Source: Candidatus Micrarchaeia archaeon (GTDB lineage: Archaea > Micrarchaeota > Micrarchaeia > Anstonellales > JAHKLY01). From it: a stretch of 40,511 bases of DNA. Of the stretch, positions 33,282-39,841 are shown piece by piece. The DNA lies in assembly GCA_041653315.1 (NCBI GenBank), contig JBAZFO010000006.1:2185-42695 (forward strand). The letters are read 5' to 3'. The notes under the pieces are model-generated. The model did not search any database, had not been told where the DNA came from, and saw nothing but the letters and a program-made list of their open reading frames with translations. Both the position numbers and the translations under genes were made by a program. Each line of letters begins with the position of its first letter. Position 1 is the first letter of the stretch.

Positions 33282-33488
33282 CTAATCTTCAACTCCCCGG
33301 TCATGGCGGCTGACAGAAGCCATTAATAACTGCTCGGGGGTCGGCTCCGGAGCCGGGTGGAGAGGTCCGAGCGGTTGACCGGTCATGGCGTCTATTCGAC
33401 TCGCATAGATCGGACAATTTTCCTGAGTGGTATCCTCACCCTGTAAACATTCCCCCTCTTCCGCCCAAAAACAGCCGGTGCAACTCAT
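33282..33488 (-). CDS. Small Cys-rich protein
   Basis: 68 residues; ATG 33488 overlaps the stop of the KTSC gene (ATGA). The N-terminus MSCTGCFWAEEGECLQG with Cys3, Cys6, Cys14 and Cys25 suggests a small zinc- or metal-binding knuckle. The C-terminal half is Pro-rich (GPLHPAPEPTPEQLLMASV). No family recognised. Last gene of the leftward early operon before the tRNA. Confidence 0.6.
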   Translation of the reverse strand: MSCTGCFWAEEGECLQGEDTTQENCPIYASRIDAMTGQPLGPLHPAPEPTPEQLLMASVSRHDRGVED

Positions 33489-33709
33489 GACTTCACCCCC
33501 TCGTAAATATTCCGGATATTCTGCATGAAATACTTGCCTACCGACTTGGCCGCCCGGAAGGCCTCATAAGTTTCCAGGGACACATCACGGTATATATAGT
33601 AGGAACCGCTGGTGAACTGGATATGAAGCTCCTGTGCCTGGGGGTCGTACCCGATGGAGTGGATGTTCGATGAGGTTACAGCGTATAGGATCACTTTGTC
33701 AGCAGGCAT
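33485..33709 (-). CDS. KTSC-domain protein
   Basis: 74 residues. I place the start at ATG 33709 because it overlaps the upstream stop as TGATG and AGGA lies 8 bases ahead. VTSSNIHSIGYDPQAQELHI then FTSGSYYIYRDVSLETYEAF and AKSVGKYFMQNIRNIYEG is the KTSC domain, a short module common in phage and bacterial proteins. The role is not established, though a nucleic-acid-binding role has been suggested. Family call is firm. Confidence 0.85.
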   Translation of the reverse strand: MPADKVILYAVTSSNIHSIGYDPQAQELHIQFTSGSYYIYRDVSLETYEAFRAAKSVGKYFMQNIRNIYEGVKS

Positions 33710-33873
33710 CAACATTTTCCTTTGATCATGTCCCATGGTTCTATCAGGTAGAAAATGAAATCTTCTTTCATAATCTCGTCAATCAACTGCTTGTTTTCGG
33801 CCAATGGCTTATCGCCCTCGATGAGAAAGTACGGGGGCCAGCCGATGATGTCGGGATGAGTAAGGGAGGCCAT
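33709..33873 (-). CDS. Small coupled protein (54 aa)
   Basis: Reading minus from ATG 33873 gives MASLTHPDIIGWPPYFLIEG… to …IEPWDMIKGKC, TGA at 33709. It is flanked by TAATG with the upstream Cys-rich gene and TGATG with the KTSC gene. This tight coupling on both sides is the main support. It contains aromatic and acidic residues and no clear motif. Function unknown. Confidence 0.65.
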   Translation of the reverse strand: MASLTHPDIIGWPPYFLIEGDKPLAENKQLIDEIMKEDFIFYLIEPWDMIKGKC

Positions 33874-34076
33874 TAATCGGGCTCGCCATCATTGTCATTA
33901 TCTGCCCTTTGAGCCACCCGTTGACCCTGACTCGGACACTTTCGGCCCAACCGACACAACGGCTCTCCGGCTTTGGGGTTGCCCGTGTCAGGGTGAGGAA
34001 AGAACCAGTACCGGCACACCCAATGGTTGATCGTGCCACCCTTGAACTCCGTACACGTTGGTTCACACATTACCAT
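33873..34076 (-). CDS. Small Cys-rich protein
   Basis: 67 residues from ATG 34076 (TGATG overlap with the membrane protein gene). Cysteines at EPTCTEFKGG, HWVCRYWFF and PLCRLGRKCPSQ could coordinate zinc. The C-terminus is Asp/Asn-rich (RADNDNDGEPD). No family recognised. Part of a coupled chain of very small genes. Confidence 0.6.
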   Translation of the reverse strand: MVMCEPTCTEFKGGTINHWVCRYWFFPHPDTGNPKAGEPLCRLGRKCPSQGQRVAQRADNDNDGEPD

Positions 34077-34261
34077 CACCCGACCCTCTGCATCTCTTTG
34101 AGCCCGTCCTGGAACCCGGAAGCGTGGCCCAACGCTTCGCTCTCCACGAACCCCGCCCGGTACGCATCCTCAGCCGCTCCAGCCGCAAGACATATCGCCC
34201 CCATAAAGCCCAGGGTGAAGACTGCTACCGCTACGATCACCAACCAGAACCAGTGGACCAT
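34076..34261 (-). CDS. One-TM small membrane protein
   Basis: 61 residues from ATG 34261, which has a perfect SD (AAGGAGG) 6 bases upstream; six further upstream codons are open but lack a start signal. Residues about 4-31 (HWFWLVIVAVAVFTLGFMGA onward) form one hydrophobic transmembrane helix, and the rest is acidic and cytoplasmic or periplasmic (EALGHASGFQDGLKEMQRVG). Such proteins occur beside early phage genes. A holin or spanin role cannot be excluded, but no lysis gene partner is visible. Function unknown. Confidence 0.7.
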   Translation of the reverse strand: MVHWFWLVIVAVAVFTLGFMGAICLAAGAAEDAYRAGFVESEALGHASGFQDGLKEMQRVG

Positions 34262-34282
34262 GGTGCGCCTCCTTATCAAGGT

Positions 34283-34317
34283 GGGGTCCGAGTGAGGTTA
34301 GACCCGGCCCGGACCCC
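34283..34317 (-). promoter_or_regulatory. Perfect 8-bp hairpin upstream of the membrane-protein gene
   Basis: GGGGTCCG (34283-34290) pairs with CGGACCCC (34310-34317) around a 19-base loop. It is followed on the minus strand by the AAGGAGG site of the membrane-protein gene and no U-tract, so it is likely a stability or attenuation element rather than a strong terminator. Confidence 0.45.
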
Positions 34318-34351
34318 GGTATCTAAATTCCGAATCAGCTATCCAGCCTAC

Positions 34352-34381
34352 CTAACAGCCGCCTTTCTTTTTGCCGCGCAT
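34352..34381 (-). CDS. Nine-residue micro-ORF with strong SD
   Basis: The minus strand has AAAGGAGG eight bases before ATG, then MRGKKKGGC and a TAG. The SD is as good as those of real genes here. It may be a leader peptide, a small basic peptide or simply a stray ribosome-binding site. Low-to-moderate confidence. Confidence 0.35.
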   Translation of the reverse strand: MRGKKKGGC

Positions 34382-34395
34382 CAGAACCACCTCCT

Positions 34396-34920
34396 TTATT
34401 CGTTCCTGGCGATACTGGCGTTGGCCCACATGATCGCTTCTTCAAGTTTCGTTAAAGCCAAGGATTTCTCCCTGCTCTCAGAACAAAGATTATTGATGTT
34501 TTGGGCCAGGGCGCGAGCATGAGAGCGCAGAAGATCATACTTGGCTGGCTGGCCCTCCTTGGGGGCGTGGTAAGTAAAGCGATGATTGATGTCAGCCATA
34601 GAGCCAGGGTACGGATAAGAAGGAGGGGGAGCAGGAGCATCTTCGCCCAACATCTTGACATTCCCTGCCTCGAATGCCTTGGCCGGCGACCAGGATTCAT
34701 AGCCGTCCTCGTATAGAACATAATAACCACCTACAGGGTTCACACCCTCCGGGACCCGGTGAGCCAAGTGAAGGCTTACAGGGACCGACTCTCCACATTC
34801 CAGGTCCCAATGACCGGTCATGGACGGCGATTCTGATACCGAAGCGACGATCTTATCCGCCCGAACTCGCTTATGGCTCTGCCATTCAGGAAGAGCGGTT
34901 TCTTGCTGATTCTCTACCAT
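34396..34920 (-). CDS. Acb2-type cyclic-nucleotide sponge fused to an N-terminal domain
   Basis: 174 residues; SD AGGAGA before ATG 34920. Residues about 15-90 form one module ending GGYYVLYEDGYESWSPAKAF, seen in many phage proteins of unknown role. A Pro linker (PAPPPSYPYP) follows. Residues 108-174 (MADINHRFTYHAPKEGQPAK … SREKSLALTKLEEAIMWANA) match the Acb2 / T4 Vs.4 family: FTYH(A/P)PK, the SREKSLALTKLEEA(I/V)MWAN helix and terminal ARN. Acb2 binds cyclic di- and trinucleotides and blocks CBASS signalling, and related proteins act on Thoeris signals. It lies in the early operon next to DUF3850 and XRE genes, as anti-defence genes often do. Domain call is strong; target ligands are unknown. 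Confidence 0.9.
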   Translation of the reverse strand: MVENQQETALPEWQSHKRVRADKIVASVSESPSMTGHWDLECGESVPVSLHLAHRVPEGVNPVGGYYVLYEDGYESWSPAKAFEAGNVKMLGEDAPAPPPSYPYPGSMADINHRFTYHAPKEGQPAKYDLLRSHARALAQNINNLCSESREKSLALTKLEEAIMWANASIARNE

Positions 34921-34976
34921 AATCTTCTCCTGGAACCGTCTTCGACTCTCGCCTGGCGCCGGTGGCCTCCTGGGGG

Positions 34977-35324
34977 TTAAGGGATAAGACTGACCGACAT
35001 AATGATGTAGTCGGGCGGTTCATAAATATGAGAGCCGCCCATGATGGCGTGGATCTGGTCGGCTGGCATGATGTAGTTCACCCTGACAATGACCTCCCGG
35101 CCAGTGTAGGAAAACTGAACAGATTCTTCATCATCAGAAAAACCTATTTCACAACGACCCCTGTAAACCTCCGGGTCCCACTCCTTCAGCAACAGTTCGT
35201 CCCCCACCCGGTAGTCCCGGTCATTCCGGCGAAGCTCAAACTTCTTCTTACCGTTCAAGGTGAGCTGAAAGAACTCCGGCCAGGTCTTCAGACTGTGGAC
35301 CACTTTGCGAATGCGTTCAGACAT
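34977..35324 (-). CDS. DUF3850 (ASCH/PUA-like) protein
   Basis: 115 residues, SD AAGGAG before ATG 35324. VVHSLKTWPEFFQLTLNGKK then FELRRNDRDYRVGDELLLKE is the DUF3850 signature. The family shares the ASCH/PUA-like beta-barrel fold, linked to RNA or modified-base binding. Second strand block FSYTGREVIVRVNYIMPADQ follows. A typical phage early gene, between an XRE regulator and the Acb2 protein. Specific role unknown. Confidence 0.9.
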   Translation of the reverse strand: MSERIRKVVHSLKTWPEFFQLTLNGKKKFELRRNDRDYRVGDELLLKEWDPEVYRGRCEIGFSDDEESVQFSYTGREVIVRVNYIMPADQIHAIMGGSHIYEPPDYIIMSVSLIP

Positions 35325-35327
35325 CGG

Positions 35328-35600
35328 TTACTCCTTATGGTTTGAGGAAATAGGGCAATCCCTGCATGGCCTCGGCCGCCCCTGAGCCGCGAGCTCCACC
35401 ATGTCCACCACATCCGCCCCGATAGCCTCAGCCCAGGTGGCAACTACCAATTCGTTCCCGGGCGGGTTCCTGAAGCCTAACTCGATTGCCGAGACATAGG
35501 CGGCTGAGTAGTCAAGCACCTTCGCCAGTGTCCGGAGCGAGATGCCGGCGGATTCCCGGATGGAGCGGGCGGTGGTGCCGAAGGTTTTTATCCCTGCCAT
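35328..35600 (-). CDS. XRE-family helix-turn-helix regulator
   Basis: 90 residues. SIRESAGISLRTLAKVLDYS then YVSAIELGFRNPPG is a classic HTH_3/XRE domain (residues about 10-65), with LRTLAKVLDYS and AAYVSAIELG as the two helices. The C-terminus has RPRPCRDCPI, a possible metal site. It could bind the operator sites upstream of this operon. ATG 35600 overlaps the end of the preceding small gene. Confidence 0.9.
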   Translation of the reverse strand: MAGIKTFGTTARSIRESAGISLRTLAKVLDYSAAYVSAIELGFRNPPGNELVVATWAEAIGADVVDMVELAAQGRPRPCRDCPISSNHKE

Positions 35601-35782
35601 ACCGGCCCCCCACCAGGCGCCGTCCCGTGCCGCTCGATGAATCTAAGGCGCCGGATGCATTCCTGGGTACGATTAAAGTTCGTATAGGCCCGTCGCTTGG
35701 GGGAATAAGTCTTGGGACCAAACTGTGCTCTCGCCATGGCCAGAAAATATCGCAAGACTCTTGGATCAGTGAATTTCCGCAT
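35588..35782 (-). CDS. Small basic hypothetical protein
   Basis: 64 residues, SD AAGGAGA before ATG 35782. Highly basic and aromatic (MRKFTDPRVLRYFLAMARAQ; KTYSPKRRAYTNFNRTQECI), so it may bind nucleic acid. It overlaps the XRE gene start. No family recognised. Confidence 0.6.
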   Translation of the reverse strand: MRKFTDPRVLRYFLAMARAQFGPKTYSPKRRAYTNFNRTQECIRRLRFIERHGTAPGGGPVWQG

Positions 35783-35906
35783 TACCTTTTCTCCTTCCCG
35801 ACCTTCTCAGATGTCCAGACTACCCACCTTCTCCCGGACTCAGCCTTACTGCCAACCCCTCACCTTGCGCCCCGGCCAATGCGCCTGGTGCATTTTGGGA
35901 TGTGGT
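35783..35906. other. Short gap in the early operon
   Basis: About 124 bases between the thymidylate synthase-like gene and the small basic gene. A 15-codon ORF begins at an ATG around 35893, but it has no well-spaced SD. I see no confident gene, promoter or terminator. Confidence 0.4.
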
Positions 35907-36602
35907 CTACTCCCCCAGCCATGCACGGGCAGCGTCCCACTCTATCTCATTGCAATGCACGTCTTTTGAAATCGCCACAGTCGGCCCAGGCACCACCTCT
36001 TTCCCCGCCGCCTCAGAGATCAGAACGCAATGGACTTCCTTCAACATCTGGAAGCCGGACATTTCAAGGCTGAATGCTCCAAACCAGTTCCAGCAGCGGA
36101 ATACAATGTAGTAATGCAGCCGGTCAACCCCGCTCTCATTGATAATCCGGGTGTCGATCATGCGGAGGCACGGGATGGACTGATCGCCAGCACACTTCCA
36201 CATATCATCGAACACATTCCCCACCGCCATCGTCGCCTTTTGCGTATAAAACCCGCCCTGGGCGTACCTATCCGTCGTGTACCTTATCCCCGGCATCAGC
36301 CATTGGGCGTAGGTGTACGCCTCGTTCGGTGCCGGAGGTGCGTCGGTATACAACTTCTCCAACAAGTACCGCTCCGCATCTTCCTCGTTGCACAGCGACA
36401 CGCACCCCGGCTTGCTCAAGGGCACCAACGGGCGGTCCTCCGGGTGGGTGATCTCGACGCTCACAAAATCCAAGGCCTTCCTCAACATCCCGGCCCGGGT
36501 ACTGTCATCCTTCCGGTACTCCCGGCCCCGATGCATGATCTCCCGCATGACCGTGATCCACGCCTCTTCCAAATTGCGGACGGTTAGGTGTGCCGTGATC
36601 AC
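35907..36602 (-). CDS. Divergent thymidylate synthase-like protein
   Basis: 231 residues; start GTG 36602, overlapping the upstream stop as GTGA. Layout matches phage ThyA-like proteins: YAQWLMPGIRYTTDRYAQGG, a candidate nucleophile Cys145 in QSIPCLRMIDTRIIN, and the FRxWxxxG block at 168-175 (FRCWNWFGAF) then GFQMLKEV. The family usually has FRSWDLWGGFPxNLxG there; here Ser becomes Cys, Asp becomes Asn and the Asn position is Glu. It may be an inactive or repurposed dUMP/dCMP-binding enzyme. The family call rests on recalled pattern. Confidence 0.65.
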   Translation of the reverse strand: MITAHLTVRNLEEAWITVMREIMHRGREYRKDDSTRAGMLRKALDFVSVEITHPEDRPLVPLSKPGCVSLCNEEDAERYLLEKLYTDAPPAPNEAYTYAQWLMPGIRYTTDRYAQGGFYTQKATMAVGNVFDDMWKCAGDQSIPCLRMIDTRIINESGVDRLHYYIVFRCWNWFGAFSLEMSGFQMLKEVHCVLISEAAGKEVVPGPTVAISKDVHCNEIEWDAARAWLGE

Positions 36603-37273
36603 TTCCCCATCTCCTTCATAGCTATCTTCAGCAAGCGGATTATCTGGTTGCTCAAAGGGCGATCCTGTTCTTCAGCCTCCGCATAGATCGCCTCGAATAG
36701 CTCCCGGTTCTTCCCGACAGTCGGTAGTTTGATCTCTTTCGGGAGGCCATTCACGGGTGTAACCGGCGATTCGGTCTTAGGAGGCTTCTCAGGCTTGACC
36801 TCATTATTGCAAGGAGTGGCCAGGGGTTCAGTCTTGGAAACTATGGGCATCGGTACGGCTTCCTCCTGTTTCGGTTTTGATTGGCCGGCAAGCTGGTAGC
36901 GGTATGGTCGGGGGCCTTCCAACTGAATAATCTTCCCGACCTCCATCAGAAGTTTGACCTGCTGATTGGCCGTGGATACCGCCCTGTCCAGGTGCGCCGC
37001 TATCTCATGCTGCGTCGGGGCCCCGAGGTGCGTAATGGCATGTAGGACCTCTTCTGTAATCCGCGGAATATCATCCTCAAATGGCATACCCTTCTTCTCC
37101 AACCGCTCACCCCGGCACTCCACACATTTTTCCAACCCCCAGGGGATGGTCCGGGCACAAGGGTTCGTTGATACCTTAATCCGCTCAATCCGCTCCAGGT
37201 TTTTCCCGCAAGGTGGGGTAAGATGATCAGCGTTGTAAACTGGGCAGTGGTAGAGTAGGTCGGCGTTACTCAT
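36599..37273 (-). CDS. Winged-helix / Cys-rich regulatory protein
   Basis: 224 residues from ATG 37273 (MSNADLLYHCPVYNADHLT…), chosen because the upstream gene ends ATGAGTAA across it; the frame is open further up. Four or more cysteines in the N-terminus (YHCPVYN, PPCGKN, NPCART, CVECRG) suggest a zinc site. Residues about 70-128 (ITEEVLHAITHLGAPTQHEI to PRPYRYQL) form a winged helix. A Lys/Pro linker and a charged C-terminal helix follow. Likely a DNA-binding regulator; no exact family. Confidence 0.65.
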   Translation of the reverse strand: MSNADLLYHCPVYNADHLTPPCGKNLERIERIKVSTNPCARTIPWGLEKCVECRGERLEKKGMPFEDDIPRITEEVLHAITHLGAPTQHEIAAHLDRAVSTANQQVKLLMEVGKIIQLEGPRPYRYQLAGQSKPKQEEAVPMPIVSKTEPLATPCNNEVKPEKPPKTESPVTPVNGLPKEIKLPTVGKNRELFEAIYAEAEEQDRPLSNQIIRLLKIAMKEMGK

Positions 37274-37619
37274 GGGTGTGCAGTCCCTCGGCAGGATGGG
37301 GTAGCGATACCCGATCATCCATGCCCGGCTTCGTTACTGCCAGATGAAGAATTGCCATGGCGTTCCAAGCAACATGCGCCATGTGGGGCAGGCCGCTCTC
37401 AGTATCCAAATTTTCCCCCGCCGCCCAAGCCCAAGCGTGACGTTGCAGTGAGGCGAAAACCTCCATAAACGGCAACCCCTTCTCCCAATTTCTGGCGTCA
37501 TATTTTTGACAGCCATGGGTATATACTTCCGCAATGTTCCGCAGAGCCAGGGGAGAGATGAGGTCGTACCGTAACTTGCCAGCGTTGTGCCGGTCACCCC
37601 GGTTCTCTTCACCCATCAT
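37266..37619 (-). CDS. dATP/dGTP diphosphohydrolase N-terminal-type (DUF5664) protein
   Basis: 117 residues. RHNAGKLRYDLISPLALRNI then HGCQKYDARNWEKGLPFMEV and LQRHAWAWAAGENLDTESGL then HMAHVAWNAMAILHL is the DUF5664/dGTP_diPhyd_N signature, an all-helical MazG-like fold that can hydrolyse dNTPs. The HxxH/E-rich helices line a metal site. It may adjust dNTP pools in the infected cell. Start ATG 37619 overlaps the upstream gene end. Confidence 0.85.
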   Translation of the reverse strand: MMGEENRGDRHNAGKLRYDLISPLALRNIAEVYTHGCQKYDARNWEKGLPFMEVFASLQRHAWAWAAGENLDTESGLPHMAHVAWNAMAILHLAVTKPGMDDRVSLPHPAEGLHTHE

Positions 37620-37785
37620 TCACCGCCATATTAACAGGCATACCCGCCCTATCCTTCTCCCAATACCCGAGCGGGCACCGGTAAATCTTGAGGATTGCCG
37701 ATTGTGCCTTACTGCAGTACAGGGCCACGCCATCCTTGTAACTCGCATGGGCGCACAGGTGGAAGAAACATTCGCCGTCTTTCAC
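37609..37785 (-). CDS. Small Cys-rich protein, GTG start (58 aa)
   Basis: The minus frame starts GTG at 37785, overlapping the stop of the metallopeptidase-like gene (GTGA): MKDGECFFHLCAHASYKDGV onward to MAVNDG, TGA at 37609. Cys6, Cys11, Cys24 and Cys37 could bind zinc. Coupled on both sides; unknown family. Confidence 0.6.
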   Translation of the reverse strand: MKDGECFFHLCAHASYKDGVALYCSKAQSAILKIYRCPLGYWEKDRAGMPVNMAVNDG

Positions 37786-38105
37786 GTTGTTACCTTATCC
37801 CCCACCAACATCCCCGCATCACGGAGAGATTGATACAGTACCCTGGCGAAGTTTGACACAAACACCTCGTCGTTCTGCAATTCGTGTCGTATGGAATGAA
37901 GAACACCGTGAACAAATTCATGGAAAAAAGAGTATTCTATTGCTTCCCTGTGCCTTGGGTCACCAGTTACGTCGGGTTGTAAAGCTATCTTCTGAGTACG
38001 ATAGTGAATTTCTCCAGAACAATCCCTTTCAGCACTTAATATCGGGTCGAACACTACATCGTAAGTGTGACCCATAATATTGATCTTATCTGGAATCTTT
38101 ATCAT
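37782..38105 (-). CDS. Small HExxH metallopeptidase-like protein
   Basis: 107 residues; ATG 38105 overlaps the upstream stop (ATGA). Residues 62-66 read HEFVH within AIEYSFFHEFVHGVLHSIRH, a zinc-binding HExxH helix, and ARVLYQSLRDAGML closes the domain. The N-terminus (IPDKINIMGHTYDVVFDPIL) is the usual start of this small phage protein family. Active protease function is not proven. Confidence 0.8.
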   Translation of the reverse strand: MIKIPDKINIMGHTYDVVFDPILSAERDCSGEIHYRTQKIALQPDVTGDPRHREAIEYSFFHEFVHGVLHSIRHELQNDEVFVSNFARVLYQSLRDAGMLVGDKVTT

Positions 38106-38284
38106 TCGTATGCACCCATAGATTCTAAAACACCAGATTCGTCAAACCGAAAAATTGTATAGAACCCTGAATATCCTTCGTTCTTAGGGCCATCGTCGGA
38201 ATCAACTTCTATAAAATTATCTTGACTTTCAAACACCACCCCCGCCTTATTTAAAAACTCTTCAAGCCGTTCACGATCTGTCAT
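38102..38284 (-). CDS. Small acidic hypothetical protein
   Basis: 60 residues from ATG 38284 (MTDRERLEEFLNKAGVVFES…), with SD AAGGAGG upstream. Acidic, with beta-like end GYSGFYTIFRFDESGVLESM. Coupled to the next gene (ATGA) and to the preceding micro-ORF (TAATG). Unknown. Confidence 0.65.
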   Translation of the reverse strand: MTDRERLEEFLNKAGVVFESQDNFIEVDSDDGPKNEGYSGFYTIFRFDESGVLESMGAYE

Positions 38285-38361
38285 TACTTCTCCCTCCTTA
38301 TTTCTATCCACCACCACATGATCACCGCCACTATTACTTCCTCGATGAGCCAGGTGAGCAT
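38284..38361 (-). CDS. 25-residue membrane micro-protein
   Basis: ATG 38361 gives MLTWLIEEVIVAVIMWWWIE then IRREK, TAA at 38284 overlapping the next start (TAATG). It has a hydrophobic, Trp-rich core and a positively charged C-terminus, suggesting a single membrane helix. AGAGGA lies about 9 bases upstream. Support comes from coupling and SD; function unknown. Confidence 0.5.
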   Translation of the reverse strand: MLTWLIEEVIVAVIMWWWIEIRREK

Positions 38362-38364
38362 GGA

Positions 38365-38967
38365 TTATTTCCTCTTTTTGAATACCCAGAAGTACGAATG
38401 ATATTTCCTCGCATGTACCTGCCGCTTATGGTTTGGGTCTCTCATCCGGTGCGTCGCCAGGAGGATAAAAATATCCTTGGGAATATACCCCATCGCTATC
38501 GCCTGATTCGCAACTTTGACATGGGTAAAGTTATTAACTCCACTCAGCACTCCATCCTGACACTTAAAAACCAGGTATCCTCCCGGCTTCAGTACCCGCC
38601 GAATTTCGTACATCGCCGCATGATAAAAATTCCACAAGTCCTGTATGGTGCCCACAATCTCACCAAACCGGGCCTTAAGCGACGCCCCGGGGCCAGTGCA
38701 CGCCATAAATGGCGGGTCGAACATCACAGAGTTCAGACAACCATCCTTGAGGGGCAGCCGGCAGGCGTCCGCGGCAATCACCCCAGGCTTCCGTGGTGCC
38801 AAATCGAAGCAAAGTTCTGGCCGGGGGAGAGACTTCTTATAAAAGCAGCCGGACCCAAAGGTTACGTCCGCTTGAATCGGGCCGGTATGCAGCGCCACAA
38901 TGTTCTGCAATATCTCGTCCTGGTCAAACGAGATGGACTTGATGATGCTCACCCGCTCAGTCCCCAT
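38365..38967 (-). CDS. DNA methyltransferase (N6A/N4C-type, DPPF motif)
   Basis: 200 residues from ATG 38967, chosen because the ATG lies just within the end of the Cys-rich gene; the frame is open further up. DVTFGSGCFYKKS (residues 34-46) is the SAM-binding block, SVMFDPPFMACTGPG (80-94) holds the catalytic DPPF, and IRRVLKPGGYLVFKCQDG (122-139) closes the domain. Short for a full MTase, with no target-recognition domain seen. Probably modifies phage or host DNA to evade restriction. Confidence 0.85.
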   Translation of the reverse strand: MGTERVSIIKSISFDQDEILQNIVALHTGPIQADVTFGSGCFYKKSLPRPELCFDLAPRKPGVIAADACRLPLKDGCLNSVMFDPPFMACTGPGASLKARFGEIVGTIQDLWNFYHAAMYEIRRVLKPGGYLVFKCQDGVLSGVNNFTHVKVANQAIAMGYIPKDIFILLATHRMRDPNHKRQVHARKYHSYFWVFKKRK

Positions 38968-39271
38968 GCCCTGCCGGCGCCTTACCAGGTGAAGGAGGGA
39001 GGTTGGCGTTAGCCGGATCCGCATGATTCCCAACCTCACCGCAGGTGAAGTGGTCCGTAAAGCCAACACAACTCCATAAATTCCACGGCTGCAGGCACCG
39101 CCGACAGACCCATGACCCACAGAAGTTCTCCGGCTTAACCTGCACCGCCCGGGAAGATAATGAACAAAAATGCAGATTCTTTATTTCATCGGGCCATAAA
39201 TCATCGCCATCTGGCGGCTTTGGCCTACTACAGAACAAGCACCCCTCACACTTCAGCCAGCCCGGTCGCAT
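38957..39271 (-). CDS. Cys-rich zinc-binding protein
   Basis: 104 residues, SD GGAGAGG before ATG 39271. Several CxxC/CxxxC pairs (KCEGCLFCSRP, FCSLSS, WVCRRCLQP, FTCGEV) imply two zinc sites. The end (PANANLPPSPGKAPAGHGD) is low complexity and overlaps the methyltransferase start. No family recognised. Confidence 0.7.
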   Translation of the reverse strand: MRPGWLKCEGCLFCSRPKPPDGDDLWPDEIKNLHFCSLSSRAVQVKPENFCGSWVCRRCLQPWNLWSCVGFTDHFTCGEVGNHADPANANLPPSPGKAPAGHGD

Positions 39272-39290
39272 AACTCGTTACCTCTCCTTC

Positions 39291-39347
39291 TTAATCCAAG
39301 ATGATGGTGATGATATTGCCGCCGTAAATTAACTCATCTTGGGTCAT
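39291..39347 (-). CDS. Possible 18-residue micro-ORF
   Basis: ATG 39347 gives MTQDELIYGGNIITIILD then TAA. Weak SD (GAAGA). It lies in the spacer between two called genes. Low confidence. Confidence 0.2.
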   Translation of the reverse strand: MTQDELIYGGNIITIILD

Positions 39348-39348
39348 A

Positions 39349-39840
39349 TCAATCTTCGCCTTTCGGCCAGCTTGGCGGCATCACAAACTGCCGGTAAACC
39401 AATCTATGAGCATGCTCTGGTAGCGATATTTTCAGGTTCGGGTAGATGACATCAATCTCGAACTTTACTCTGGTATACCGAACAGGCCAATAAAGCCCCC
39501 ACAGCCAAAGGCGCACCTTCCAAACTATCCAAGGGAAAAGAGAAAGGTCTTGCGTTCTCCAAAAAGAAGGTGGCCCGTGGCGCAGGATCAACCACCATGG
39601 AGCCCAACGCAATTTCACCGCTTCCCACCAGTTTGCCGGATATTTATAAATATCTTCCCATGCCCGTTCACCCATGGCGGATGTGGTAATTTTCAAAAGA
39701 GCCCGCTCACCCAAATTCTCAATCAACTCTTTTACAATCTCAGCGCGGGCATTATGAAGTAGGTCGGTAACATCCTCACAATGAGCAAAATGAACCCTGT
39801 TTAATTTGATTTCCTGGACACGGGTTAATAGATTTTCCAT
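39349..39840 (-). CDS. Trp-rich hypothetical protein
   Basis: 163 residues from ATG 39840, chosen over an upstream TTG. N-terminal helix (LTRVQEIKLNRVHFAHCEDV) then an unusually Trp-rich region (YPANWWEAVKLRWAPWWLIL; SLFPWIVWKVRLWLWGLYWP) that may be membrane-associated or part of a folded core. No recognised family. First larger gene of the leftward operon. Confidence 0.6.
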   Translation of the reverse strand: MENLLTRVQEIKLNRVHFAHCEDVTDLLHNARAEIVKELIENLGERALLKITTSAMGERAWEDIYKYPANWWEAVKLRWAPWWLILRHGPPSFWRTQDLSLFPWIVWKVRLWLWGLYWPVRYTRVKFEIDVIYPNLKISLPEHAHRLVYRQFVMPPSWPKGED

Positions 39841-39841
39841 G

